From contig CM060733.1 of the NCBI GenBank assembly GCA_030704615.1, positions 63,548,001 through 63,612,000 on the forward strand: a stretch of 64,000 nucleotides of DNA. The letters are read 5' to 3'. Shown here in pieces: positions 20,449-32,146 of this stretch. A model generated the notes under the pieces. It worked only from the letters and a program-made list of their open reading frames with translations, did no database searches and was not told the origin of the DNA. The stretch's first letter is position 1. Every line of letters begins with the position of its first letter. The stretch comes from Takakia lepidozioides. Taxonomy: Eukaryota > Streptophyta > Takakiopsida > Takakiales > Takakiaceae. The position numbers and the translations under genes were made by a program.

Positions 20449-21365
20449 CTGCAAAAATCAGCCCGTATGAAAGTCAAGATGAAATAAAGCTACTAAACAC
20501 ATACATATTAAGAATTGCTTCCGTAAAAGGGGCTACCACTAAGGAGAGATCACTGCAGGCTCCCAAGGTGCTTAAAATCACTTGCGTACCTTATTTAAGA
20601 GAAGTATGTACTCCTTCCACTGCTTGCTCTAGTCTTTGCATTACCCTAACCCCACATTGTACGTATTGGGAAAGCAGAGAAAAGAGCAAGGGGGAAGAAA
20701 TACAGGGAGAGAAAAAGAAAGAGATAAGGATGTCCAAAGGGCCTACGGGTCACATTAGCACTACAGGAGAAAACCAGGAAAATGAGAAGACATTTATCAT
20801 GGCCGTGGGAGGCTTACAGAGGAAGTAAGAAAGAGGGAGGGCTTAGCATAAGCAATGAAACGGACACATTTCCCGTGTTGAGCAATTGCACTGGACACAA
20901 ATTGGCCAACCAAGAGTAAAACTCAGAATTGAGAACACAACACATTCTGCCACATGCAGGGTCAGCGTACCCTAGGCTTTGACACAAAAATTGTGCTCCA
21001 CTTCCCCTTCAAAGGGATAAATGTGTTGTGCAGCCATTGGGCTCCAGCCAGAGAGGGCCGGTGGAAGCCCAGACTGTAAGACCTGCAGGCCAGTGCGAAC
21101 TGAACAATATCAAAGGCCCCACATGATATTTGCTTAAAAGTTTTGCTTCCCATGCCTTGCTGCCAATGGGCGCCTTGGGATGGAGCTTCTTCTATGAGTG
21201 ATCTTTTCGGCTTCCATGCTGATGCCATATCACCAAAACAGCTTACAAACTGAGTCTCTGCAGATTACAACAGACAAGCAGGATTCCTTAAGTTATTACA
21301 TGGATATAACCATAGACTACTACATCTAGCAAATATGCACTAGAAAAAAAATTCGAAAAGGGTAC
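20449..21365. other. No certain gene; probable 3' end of the RNase H1-like gene
   Basis: The last coding exon of the RNase H1-like gene should start within or beyond this stretch, because the exon at 21366 leaves in phase 1, but I could not pick it. The minus-strand frame at 21228-20962 is open without recognised motifs. Confidence 0.35.
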
Positions 21366-24300
21366 CTGGGAGATCCACAGCTTCATTTGCTAATGCATCA
21401 GCATCTGAGTTCAATTCCTGCATGCATACATGCATGCAAATGTCACCACACACCACATACCTCCTGATCAATACCAGCATGTTTGGAAAGCATCCTAGGT
21501 ACAATAGGTTCAGACAGATTGACAAACTCTAAGAGCATAAGCTGTGTCCAGATATTTATTTTGAAGGCCATTAGTCAAAGATCGATGGATATGGTTTGAA
21601 GGTATGAACACTAAAGGTTAGTTATATTGTAGGAAGATGAGAGAGAACAAAGGGAGGAATAAAAAGAGGAGAGAAATTACTACCATAAACTTGCTTTCAA
21701 AATAAGATGAGGATGAGTGTGAGAGGATGAAGATTGGAAACATGGCAAGAAAAACAAAAGAGGTGATATAATCTCAAAACCAGGCCAAGACCTGAAATTT
21801 ACCCTGTCAATATGACGAATGGAGCACTCGGCAAAGTTCTGGATCAAGTTGTGTGCTTCTCGGCATAGGGGAGCAAGAGTCGCTTGGTTTACTTTCCAGT
21901 TCCCTAGCACCTTAGTTCATCACCATTCCAAATTCTTAGCGAAACAAAAGAGATGATGTCAGTGCTCATATCACTAGCATAACTCCTGGAGAATACCAGG
22001 AGGGAGAGAGCTCTATGTACTCATTAGAGGATGCATGCAACATGACACCTTCCAGCTGTGAACCTTGTGCTGGATTTGGATGAAGCAGAAGATGGGGAGG
22101 GGAAAGACTGAGAAACCCCATTTCCATGAAATGCCAGATAAAGCCTTGTTTGCCGTAGACTTGTGGCCAGAAAAGCCAAGAGAGAGAGTTTAATTTAGTC
22201 ATGTCAAGAATTGTCCAGTCCTAGATCACTTAAATCTGCTCCTGTTTTGTTTAACGACATCATACATCTGGACCTGGTCCAGCTCCTTCAATATAGACAC
22301 TAGCATTTTACATAGAAACCTCACAAGTCCTGCAAAACTCCTTCCTAGATTCCACAAGTAGAGTAGAAACCCCCATAGATTTTTACTAGAATATTTCGTA
22401 GACTCTGTGTAGAAGTCAAAACTGCAGCTATGAGAAAAGCCATAGCTCAGCAGTTAAGGGATTGGTTCTTTGAAGCTGTTCTGCAAATTCAAAATGCTCC
22501 AGGTGTGCATACTTGAGCCCCTAGGAGGTCATAGTGTCACAGTGAATCCATGTAGGTGATACCTATTTCAAGGTAGGAATGAAGAATTATAGTAGGCGTA
22601 TTCTTGTCAAAATTCCATCGTATGGCAAGGCTGCCACTGAAAAGGTCCCAACATCTTCCTACAGTCCATCAGAAATTTGAGACTAACACAAACATGTGTT
22701 TTCTCTGAACACCATTCCACATCGAGTATGAGGCAGCAAGAAGGCTTCCCTTATGCCCTTTTCTTTCCTTTTGACAGTCCAAGCATGTCTACCCTCTAAA
22801 GCAAGTGAAGCTGCCTCACCTGGCCCCATTATGCGCACACCCACCAACCAATAGATTAGTAATTTGCATAGAATTCCAGGCTTAAATGGCTTGACAGTTG
22901 TTATCCATGTCCACTTTAGCTAGGAGACATTCATGGATTGCAAGAAATGAAATGAAATGGTACTTTATAACGTCCGCGGAAAGCTCAAAGAGCTTATGGG
23001 ACAAAAGGGAAAAGCAGGAAAGAAGAGACAATACCATGCCAAAAGCAGCCCAGAAGCAACTACTGCTCAAGGGATTGCCCAAGGGCCAAGGCCTCATGCA
23101 GATAAGCTGCCAAGCACTTCTGATCCTCATAATGGAAGACTTCAGTGAGAGATTGGGTTCCACAGAATAGACAGTTGAATCTCCCACGGATCTCATAGTA
23201 TAGAGGGCAATAAAAGAAGAAGTGTTCTTCAGTTTCGATTTCCTGGTTGCGCCCGGTGCACGCTGGGCATAGGCGATCCTCCCGTTGCAGGTTTTCCCAT
23301 CTACCAGTGTCTATCCGTAGATTGTAGGAGCCCACCCTGAACTGCCCCAATGCCCTGAGGAGGGAGGGAGATAAAGGCGCCGAAAGGTAATTGGAAAGGA
23401 AAGGTAAAAGGAACGAAAGAAAAGACAGCATACCAGGGGGTGGGAGGGTGGTAGTATCTCTTGCAACAGTACAGCGGCAAAGCAAAGCATTGCTTATGCT
23501 TTTACAGCAGCACTCAACATTGCCTTTGCATCTTCAATGCACCCAAATTTGACATACATGTCCACCAGGGCAGTGTTCAGAATGACATCTGGTACAATCC
23601 CAGCTTGACGATGTCAGCATGGACCTCTTTGCCCTTTTCCAGGGCAGCCAGGCTCGTGCACGCATTGCAAATGCAAACAAAAAATGAGAAGACCAGCCAG
23701 GGCTTCTAACATTATAGGGTAGCTTCTTTCCTGACATGTAGGACGGCTGCTTTAGGTTAGGACATAGGGAGAACCCTACTCCGTTTCCCATTATCCCATT
23801 CTGTTCTAGGCAAAAAAAATCCTAACAGAATAACGGGATTAGGCAATTCTTTGAGTGGTATCACCAAAACTTAGCCACCATCAAAGATAAAAGCAAGAAG
23901 GAATGTACTCATAAGACGTTGTTTGCCGATGTTTGTGTATCATGATAAAAGCAAGAAAGAGATTGTACTCATAAGACATTGTTTGCCGTAGCCTTGTGGC
24001 CATTGACCCCGCGCCCAGTTTGAACGGAACATAAAAAGGGACAGAAACTACCTTTGTCAGGGGCTGACGCCGGTAGTATGATTTACCTTGCAATAAACAG
24101 TTGATCCGAGATTTCCATATATCCTCCAGAAATCCCTTCACACAAGCATCAATCTGATGTGTGTGATTTGCCCAATAGCTAGACCCCAAAAGCGCCTGGG
24201 CTTTTGGCTCAGCCTCAAGATTTTCAAAGTTGTTAAACAGAGGTACAGGCACAATTTCCTTGATGGAATGGAAGAGGGTGTCCGTTGGTGAGAGTACCCA

Positions 24301-27300
24301 GGACAATGAATCAGGAAGTGAATATTGTCTTCAGGTTGCCCACACAACGGGCACTTACAATCCCCCTTTCCTCTCTGCGACTGTTTGTTGTTCAAAGGTA
24401 GGCTACCCGCCCTGAGTTTGAATTTCAGTCTAGTGCCGAGGGTGGGTAGACCCTTGAGGTCATCCATGATGGCCTCACCCATGTCACAGACTGGAAACAG
24501 GTTGAGGGAAGTTTTCTGCCTAACTTCATTTTCTTCAGACAATTTCCTGGCAATAGACATGGCTTCGGAAACTTCAGCTTCTAAGCCAGATTTATCCAGT
24601 AGGGTCATGGCTAATGGACTAAGATTCAGATCCTTGAAAATCTCTTCTACCCTTTTCCGCCAGGATTTAGCCTGTTTGACAGGGCGGTCCTGCTTCCAAG
24701 ATATAGAGTCGATTAACTTAGGATATCTGGTATTAGCCATACGTTGCAGCTGACCCCACCATCTGATTTTGAATTCATCGCGTTGGGAGCTTAAGGGAGG
24801 AATGCCAAACCCACCCCGAACAGCCACATTAGCTGTTTTGGAGCATGCTGACATGCACTCCTTGAGCACCCCGACTTGGATGGATTCAAGAGACTTAGCC
24901 TGGTTGGAGTTATCAACCCATACAGCAGATGCATACTCCAAGGCCGGCCTGATAACGCGGCAAAGCATGGTTTTTATTTTACTTCAGAGTTGATCCCTCT
25001 GCAGTGGAAAAATTTAGTGAGACCCAGCGCTTTGCGTTTGCCAGATTGAACCACTCTTTGAATATGTGCTTCCCAATTACAGTTGGAGGAAAACTCAACA
25101 CCAAGATAGGTGTAGGAGGGGAGAACAGGGATCTCTTGGCTTCCCCACTGCCACTTGAGATCGCCTCCTCCTTCCCCCCGGTCGTTGAATGCCACCACTG
25201 TGCATTTACTGACATTGGCCTCTAGCCCCCAAAGATCAATGTATCTCTTCGCGCAATCTATCAGCCCCTGGAGGTTGGAAGGAGTCTCCCCTATGCCTGC
25301 GAAGTCATCCGCAAACATAAGGGCTGGTATGGTGGCATCACCCACCCTTAACTTGCCTTACCAGCAGAAATGTACGAACAGCTCAACAAGCAATCTCTCA
25401 ACACCCGACAGGATCAAGGAATCCAGGAGTGGGGTTAGCCAAATCATGGATAGAGAGAGGGACAGGGATCAGGCAATTCTTGAGTGGCGTTACCAAAACC
25501 TTAGCCACCACCAGGATAAAAGCACGAGAGAGGGACAGAGGGGAGAGAGAGAGAAGTAACAACCTTTCCAAATCTTGACAAGTGAGAAAAAAGAACCTGT
25601 TGGCACACAAGGTTGGAGTCCCCTTGGACTCTGACTCGATATATCCCTCTGTCAAGCGCTCCACGTAAACCCAAGAGTAATGCACGATACTCTGCAACAT
25701 TATTGGTTGTTATGCCCAGCCCTTCTCTCAGTTTGCACACCTGTAGGCATTGACATACACAAGCCATGTTACTTACAGAAGGATTGGAGTACTTGGATGG
25801 CCCATATTAGACCACCTTAAAATGCCCAAAACATGGGTCACCTCTTTTCCTTGGTTGCATGATGTGTATGTTCAGTGAGTGCTCGAGACCAACAAGGCCA
25901 TTCAAAACAGTTGCAACTTCTGTGGGCTTTGACTTCGCACCACAACCCTAGGAGGTGCCCTAACAAAGAACGAGCTTGTGCTTTCCCTCAACATTGCCTA
26001 CATATGTGTGGAAGAGTCTCAGACAAAAAGAAAGAAACACTATAAAGGCCACACAGGGCCACGGGACAAGATAGTCTGGGTGGGTGGGTGGGTGGAGGTA
26101 GAGACTAAGTCCTTTTTAGTCCACACACCAGAGAAGTTGAACACTAGTCACGACTGCACCCTTAGTAGTCCTCAGCGCTTGTACTTAGACGGCTGTGAAG
26201 GGCCAGCCAGAATCTCTTGTCATTACCACCATGGTGATTTGAGTTTATTTTACTGTATAACTTGTCCCAATATATTTTCTTCTGAGACCTGATTGATATC
26301 TTTGCGGATCTCGTAGTACCTAACCCACAATTCTTTGTTGACTTTCATAATGCAGCACTCTTTAGAGGACTCGTCTCTCGTCTATCTTGAGTTTGATCTC
26401 ATGGGTTCACCAATTTAAAGCTATATGCTGCAGACAATTAGTTTCCTCCCAATGATCTTGTCAGCCACAGAGGAGACGAAACTCTCCCAAGAATCCACCG
26501 CTCTCTCAACTTCATTTCTTGCATCACCAGAGCGAGACTGAAGATCTTGGACTGAACGGACAAAGTGAGGGAGAGCCTCTTGCAAGGCCTGGAACATACT
26601 CTCTTCATTTTGGAATTTTTCTTTGCGCCACTTCTGAAATTGAACGTTTCACAGATCTCTTGGTGTCGGGGAAATACCTTTTGATCTCAGTCCAAACCAG
26701 AAAGTGGGCAGAGGTACCAATATCAGTGCTGCCAGTAAACACATAGGCAGTCTGGGGAAAAAAATTCTTGTCCAATATGATATAATCCACAATGGATCGT
26801 TCCCCGGTTTGGGCTTTCTAGCGAGTCCACTGCACAAGGTCTGATCTACAATTCAAGGTCAGAAGCTGGACTTCTTCCAGGCAGTTTACTAACCGTCTTC
26901 CACTAGAATTCAGCTCGTCCTCACCAAAAGGCCCAATGGTATCATCCTGGTGAAGACCTTCACCCACCTGGGCATTGAAGTCACCCAATAAGCCCACCTG
27001 GCCTTTGGCGAGGAACTTAGCACAGTCCAGCTTTACATCTTCGAAGGCTTTATCTGCGTCAGCACTACGGGGCCCCTCTGTGGGCATGTAAACGCAACCC
27101 ACAAAGAGGTCCTTCCTACTCACGCCGCCCTTCAATTTCAGTTTCAGCCAGTTACTCTGCTCATACTGCAAATCCTTGTTGATGATTTCACAATTGTCAC
27201 ACAAGAAATCTCGGACAAAGAAGCTTCCCAAACCACCTATAACCATTGACATCTCCAACCAGTTTGTCTGAAATTTCCCATGTCTCTTGCCCTGCACAGA

Positions 27301-29439
27301 TATGACTACCATTTGCCTCAAGAACTTGTCCCACATCAAATTGTTTCCTTTGGTTAGTCCCCCGAGAAGTTGAAAGTGAAGCCAGCCTTTTGCATATGGA
27401 TTGTTTGCCATCTAGGTCCTACGATTGCTCCTGGACGACCAACCGGTCTGCACAGGGGGGTCAATTACCCCGAGTGTAGATTTTGATCGTCTTGTGTAAA
27501 CTTTGAGGATTGGCAAATCATTCAGAGTACCATATCCTTCAGTCACACGACGCTCGGACTCAGCACACATAGGGCCAGCTAGCCTGTCTGGCTGCTTGGA
27601 TCAAATCAACCTCATCCAGGGTTTCAAACCGGTTAGAAACTTTCAAATTGAAGTCCCCACCCTTGGCTGTCTTCCTAGAGCGCCTCATTGAGTCACCAAT
27701 GTCTAAGACCATTCTCCAGCCAGTCAAGGGACGAACTTCTTTGAAATTGATTTGATATGAGACTCTATTTGTAGCATTTTTAGACATTGAAACCTTCAAA
27801 GTACCTCTGTTATCAAGTCTCGAGATGGTGCCAGGTAGTTTTAAAGGACGCATCGTCTGCAATTCACCCCAAAAACTACACATGAAGCTCTAGATTTGGC
27901 ATAAGTAACCCATTCCCAGGAATCACCCTGAGGAGTGTTGTTGTCAACATGGCAGATGAAATTGTTTGTTTTCACAGGCTATAAGTTTAAGCACAAGGCC
28001 CAACCCTAGCCCAAGTGCGAGCATGCTAGACAGAGCATGCAACTGCCCATTTGGGCGAAGGGGCTGCCCCCAAGCGGTAGGGGTACGCTTGTTACCATCA
28101 TCACTCCAAAGGAGCTGCAGGGAATGGCCCGCGTAGACATATTCTTAAGAGGGAGAGGCCCCAAACTCTCCAACTAAATCCAATGTACTACCTTATACGA
28201 AGCAGAGTGCTTCAGGTTGAAACAAACAGAGACACAAGGCCAGGATTTAGTCACAGAGACCTTTATCTACTCCCACATCAAGTCCACCCAATGGCAATAG
28301 GCTTCCTAGAGGGCAGGGAGATACTAAAGAGAGAGAGAATGTACTCATAAGACGTTGTTTGCGGTCGCCTTGTGGCCATAGACCCCGTGCCCAGTTTGGG
28401 CGGAATTAAGGGAACGGATACTACCTTTATGAGGGAATATTAAAGAGAGATTGTACTCATAAGACGTTTGCCGTAGCCTTGTGGCCATTGACCGCGTGCC
28501 CAGTTTGAGCGGAACACAAAGGGACAGAAACTACCTTTGTCAGGGGCCGACGCCGGTAGTATGACTTACCTTGGAACAGACAATTGATCCGAGTTTTCCA
28601 GATATCCTCTAGAAATCCCTTTACACAAGCATCAATCTGCTGTGTGATTTGCCCAATAACTAGGCCCCAAAAGGGCCTGGGCTTTTGGCTCAGCCTCGAG
28701 ATTTTCGAAGTTGGTAAACAGAGGTACAGGCACAAATCCCTTGATGCCCACACAATGGGCATTTGCAATCCCCTTTCTTCTCTGCATCTGTTTGCTGTTC
28801 AAAGGTAGGCTTCCCGCACTAAGTTTAAATTTCAGTCTAGTGCCGAGAGTGGGTAAACCCTTGAGGTCATCCATGATGTCCTCCCCCATGTCAGAGACTG
28901 GAAACAAGTTCAGGGAAGTTTTCTGTCCAGCAGGGTCAAGACTTGCGGACTTAGATTCAGATCCTTGAGAATCTCTTCTACCCTCTTCCGCGAGGACTTA
29001 GCCTGTTTGACAGGGCCTGAGAGAGAGAATGTACTCATAAGACGTTGTTTGCCGTAGCCTTGTGGCCATTGACCCCGCGCCCAGTTTGAGCGGAACACAA
29101 AGGAACCTACCTCTGTCAGGGGCTGACATCAGTAGTAAGACTTACCGTGATATAATTTGCCCACACAACGGGCAAATGCACTCTCCCTTTCCTCTCTGCT
29201 TCTGTTTTCTGTTCAAAGGTAGGCTTCCTGCCGAGTTTAAATTCCACACCAGTGCCAAGAGTGGGTAGACCCTTCAGGTCATCCATGATGTCCTCCCCCA
29301 TGTCACAGACTGGAAACAAGTTTCAGGGAAGTTTTCTGCCTAACTTCATTTTCATCAAACAATTTCCTGGCAACAGACATGCCTGAGAGATTGTACTCAT
29401 AAGACGTTGTTTGCCGTAGCCTTGTGGCCATTGAAATGC

Positions 29440-29482
<43 letters not shown>

Positions 29483-32146
29483 CCAATGGGTTTGATACCT
29501 GTGGCCTCCTCACTCATGGAGGGAGCTAAAGGGTGTCACGGTGTATTCTTACCCTGTGAGGGATAAAGGATTTACTGATGACACATTCATTTTTCCCTCT
29601 CGACCAAAACACTGAAAGAAAAGCAGAAATTCCAAGCATCTCTTTAAGGTGCACATACCACAGATCCATCTGGACTCCGCAGCAGAGCCCCAGCCCCAGC
29701 TTGGCCTGGGTTGCATTTGGAAGCTCCGTCGTACTCTACTTGATACACACCCTCCTGGTCAGACCCACAATGAATCCAACACCTTCATGAGATGATTATA
29801 GCCAATATTTTGTGGAATAGACAAAGATATACCCTATGAGGAGTCATCTAAATAAAATGCAAAATTAACCTCCACATAACCTGGATGGCATCAGAGAGCA
29901 ATGTCCATAGGAATTGAACCCTTCCAAACACCTTGGTGTGCATTTACCTGCATCCTAGTTATCCTCCACCAGCTGCATATAAGACCACAAAATCTGCACA
30001 AATTGGCTATTGCACAGAGTTCTACTTTAGAACAAATGGAGAGGCCTCGCCAGTTAATCTGACCACTCCTTGAGTTGTGGCTAGCCATACCCTAGAATAG
30101 TAGGATTTCCCAGCCCTCTTAGCAGAGATGGAGCATATGCTACTTCAGACCTAGCCCAGTTTGACATTATGTGATAGAGAATATGATTCTTAATGCCATT
30201 TTCTTTCGAGGGGGGCAACAGGAACTTATTCAGATGCCTGCAAACCCCAGTAGTATCAATTCAATGCCTGAACATTTTGGTGTTGAAAAACCACACCATT
30301 CTCCTAGGCCTTTACACTCCTTGAAATAATCCACATTGGCAAAAACTACCTAGGGTACATTGTGTGTTGTACTGAAAATAATAAACATGAACTTCGAAGA
30401 AAAACTGGTTGTTAAAGGTCACCATCACTATGCTAGAATAGGAAGAGAGAAGAAACAAACAACTTATTATTCCCATGAAGGCTAGTGGGAAAAGGGAAGG
30501 AAACAGAAACTTTCAAGGAAGGCCGATCGGGCTCATGGGACAAGAATGCCCACAGAGAGAAAAAACCAAACAAAGGAAGAAAGGAAGAAAGAAAGAAAGT
30601 TTATTATGTTTGCGGGGGGAAGGGGGCAGGGGGCATAGAATCACAAGAGAGGGAAGCGGGTAAAAAGAATGAAACATGACAACATGCACAGGAAGTGAGA
30701 GAAAAAGAGCAGGTACATCTCTATTGAGAGTGAAGGCTGCACTTTTGGGTTGAGCACTTGAACTTTCTTTTCACCATAAGGAGAGATTGAGGGCGTTTGG
30801 ACTTGTCACACTTTTCCACTTTTCCACATGATTAGCTCTGCTGAACTACCGGCTAAATGTTGTTCTGCTTCAGAGGGTGATCCAATGAGAGAAAAAGAGA
30901 GGGGAAAAGAGACCTCAGTTGTGGGTAAAGGCAACGCTTCTGGAGCCATTGTTGAGGGCTGGCGGCTTGGTTCCACTATAGGTGGGGCTGGAGGGCCTTC
31001 AGACTTTGTTGCTTTGAGGTTGGAATTTCCGACTGTTACCACAGGTGGGTCTGACAGATTACCAGTCAAATACTGTTCTGCTTCACTGTGTGATCCAAAG
31101 CTTTTGTGTAGGCTTCCTTTATACCCTGTCACCTGCTTCCCTCCCATATCCAGCCATTAGAGCTGTGCTCACTGGCTACTTTAGCTGTGACAGACTGTGA
31201 GTGTGTTGCCCTGACATTTATGACCTTCCTGGGGGTGGTAAATTTTCACCCACAAGGATGCGTGCAAATCGCCATAGCACTTGGGGGAAACCGATAAAAG
31301 TGGGGTTACAGGGAGTGTAGGTTAAGAGCTGGCATAATCATACAAGAAACCAGGATGTTGGTGCCAGCACTGCTACTGCACCCTGCTACCTTAACACGTA
31401 AGTGAGACATCACCAAGCGTCAGAGAGGGAGAAAGTGTCCAAAGTTCCACAAATGGGATGTCCAAAACACTATATATAGAACGCAACTCTGAAATGGCTG
31501 AGATCCCTGCTAAGAATCCAGACTCTAAAACCCTGCACCCTTCCACCAAACCCCATTCCGCGACTACACATCGCCCACCAATCCTACACTCAGCTGCATG
31601 TTTGGCAAATTCGCCAACCAAATATTCTTACATTGTCACCTCCATGGCAATAATTTTACACTGAGAAAACTTATATCGTTCTTCTACAACCGTATGGAAA
31701 TTCTTTGCGACTCAAACTGAGTTCACAGAATATGTGAAAGGCTTGGCATGTTTCTTCTGAACAAGCAAACAAACAAACAAACAAAACACACAGAAAACAA
31801 AGCAAGAGATGAAACAAATATAGAGACAAAGAAAGATAACGCCCAAAGAAAGGTGGAAATAGGCTAAAAAGGAATCTTTCCTCAGTTACAAACTTGCCAA
31901 CAAGTTAGCAAGCTTTAAGGTAATCTGGCGACTACCACTTCTAGCCACCTCAAGTGAATAATAGCCTTCATAGCTTGGTCATCTCTCTACTTTACCTGAC
32001 CTAGTGAATGAAGGGAGACAATGCAATCTCACAATTGACCAATGCACGAGTAGTGAGACGACCTGATTCTGGCAATCTGTCCATGTTCTATAGATTCCCG
32101 GGATGCGACCTTTCTTCACTGCATAGTACTTTAGCTTCGATGCCAT
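21366..32146 (-). CDS. RNase H1-like protein, N-terminal hybrid-binding domain plus RNase H domain (six exons read)
   Basis: Exons on the minus strand: 32146-32063, 31132-30812, 29754-29659, 25740-25597, 21910-21803 and 21417-21366. Joins are phase-compatible with GT/AG borders. ATG at 32146 gives MASKLKYYAVKKGRIPGIY; with KSFGSHSEAEQYL this is the viroplasmin-like domain that binds RNA-DNA hybrids. A Pro/Ser-rich linker follows. The catalytic domain starts YDGASKCNPGQAGAGALL and continues NNVAEYRALLLGL, RVQGDSNLVCQQ and ELNSDADALANEAV. Catalytic carboxylates are D144, E184, D208 and D256/D258 in the joined numbering. The last exon is not identified (at least 268 residues seen). RNase H1 cleaves RNA in RNA-DNA hybrids; nuclear or organellar location cannot be decided. 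K146-C147 in the first motif replaces the usual K-G. Introns of up to 3.9 kb hold LINE and PPR fragments, yet the exons look undamaged. Confidence 0.85.
22430..22530 (+). other. Weak tRNA-like head, possible SINE remnant
   Basis: The sequence atagctcagcagttaagg resembles an A box, but the B-box candidate (acttgagcccc) is too far away and degenerate. No flanking duplication seen. Confidence 0.2.
23060..23370 (-). mobile_element. LINE C-terminal fragment with CCHC motif (LINE-C)
   Basis: Minus-strand frame: RALGQFRVGSYNLRIDTGRW, then LCPACTGRNQEIETEEHFFF, YC. A Cys-x2-Cys...His-x-Cys finger after an RxGSxxLRxxTGRW block is typical of the C-terminal end of plant non-LTR retrotransposon ORF2. 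It differs from the CPLCGQPEDNIHF finger of LINE-A. The reverse transcriptase part is absent. It lies in intron 4 of the RNase H1-like gene. Confidence 0.75.
23500..23695 (-). pseudogene. Isolated PPR fragment in an intron
   Basis: Complement gives an L motif (NACTSLAALEKGKEVHADIV) and an S motif (ALVDMYVKFGCIEDAKAM) with one base deleted between them. It is close to array B and C repeats but lies about 6 kb away, between LINE fragments. It is too short to function. Confidence 0.8.
23841..23899. repeat. Flanking direct repeat of the LINE-A insertion, left copy
   Basis: Matches 25471-25530 over about 58 bases (aggcaattct, gagtgg, accaaaac, ttagccacca) with several differences. The pair brackets the LINE-A reverse transcriptase fragment. 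Confidence 0.65.
23900..25360 (-). mobile_element. LINE-A reverse transcriptase C-terminal half
   Basis: At 25345-24974 the minus strand reads ATIPALMFADDFAGIGETP, with F-A-D-D as the catalytic pair, then LPSYTYLGVEFSSNCNWE. A frame change leads to 24968-24138: RPALEYASAVWVDN, IRWWGQLQRMANTRYPKL, LKGLPTLGTRLKFKLRAGSL and the finger CPLCGQPEDNIHFLIHC. The 3' end carries gtactcataagacgttgtttgccg, itself duplicated at 23904 and 23965. Endonuclease and the first half of the reverse transcriptase are missing. It sits in intron 4 of the RNase H1-like gene in the same orientation, where it would be spliced out. Confidence 0.88.
25471..25530. repeat. Flanking direct repeat of the LINE-A insertion, right copy
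   Basis: Partner of 23841-23899. Confidence 0.65.
26490..27411 (-). mobile_element. LINE endonuclease (APE-type) fragment
   Basis: Minus-strand frame from 27411 gives SMVIGGLGSFFVRDFLCDN, FVGCVYMPTEGPRSADAD, GQVGLLGDFNAQVGEG and LNSSGRRLVNCLEEVQLLTL. A one-base shift leads to DYIILDKNFFPQTAYVFTGS. The GDFN block and the DYIxL block are standard motifs of the exonuclease-endonuclease-phosphatase domain that nicks target DNA for LINE insertion. It probably belongs to the same family as LINE-A, although the reverse transcriptase does not follow directly. It lies in intron 3 of the RNase H1-like gene. The frame at 27883-27560 just upstream may be its N-terminal part but is not recognised. Confidence 0.8.
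28330..29020 (-). mobile_element. LINE-A 3' fragments, tandem copies 1 and 2
   Basis: Two 3' end signatures (gtactcataagacg at 28341 and 28453) are followed on the minus strand by partial ORF2 C-terminal sequence (DDLKGLPTLGTRLKFKLSAG, FWGLVIGQIT). Internal deletions join distant parts of the ORF: the finger region is cut from PLNSKQMQRRKG to GIKGFVPVPLF. Confidence 0.78.
29021..29440 (-). mobile_element. LINE-A 3' fragments, tandem copies 3 and 4
   Basis: End signatures at 29031 and 29393. Copy 3 carries DDLKGLPTLGTGVEFKLG and ends within the finger region. Copy 4 is only the terminal 50 bp. All copies have the same orientation as the larger LINE-A fragment. Confidence 0.75.
29441..29478. 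repeat. (GA)n microsatellite
   Basis: Uninterrupted ga dinucleotide tract directly after the last LINE-A end signature. Several other copies of that signature are also bordered by gagagaga. Confidence 0.95.
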
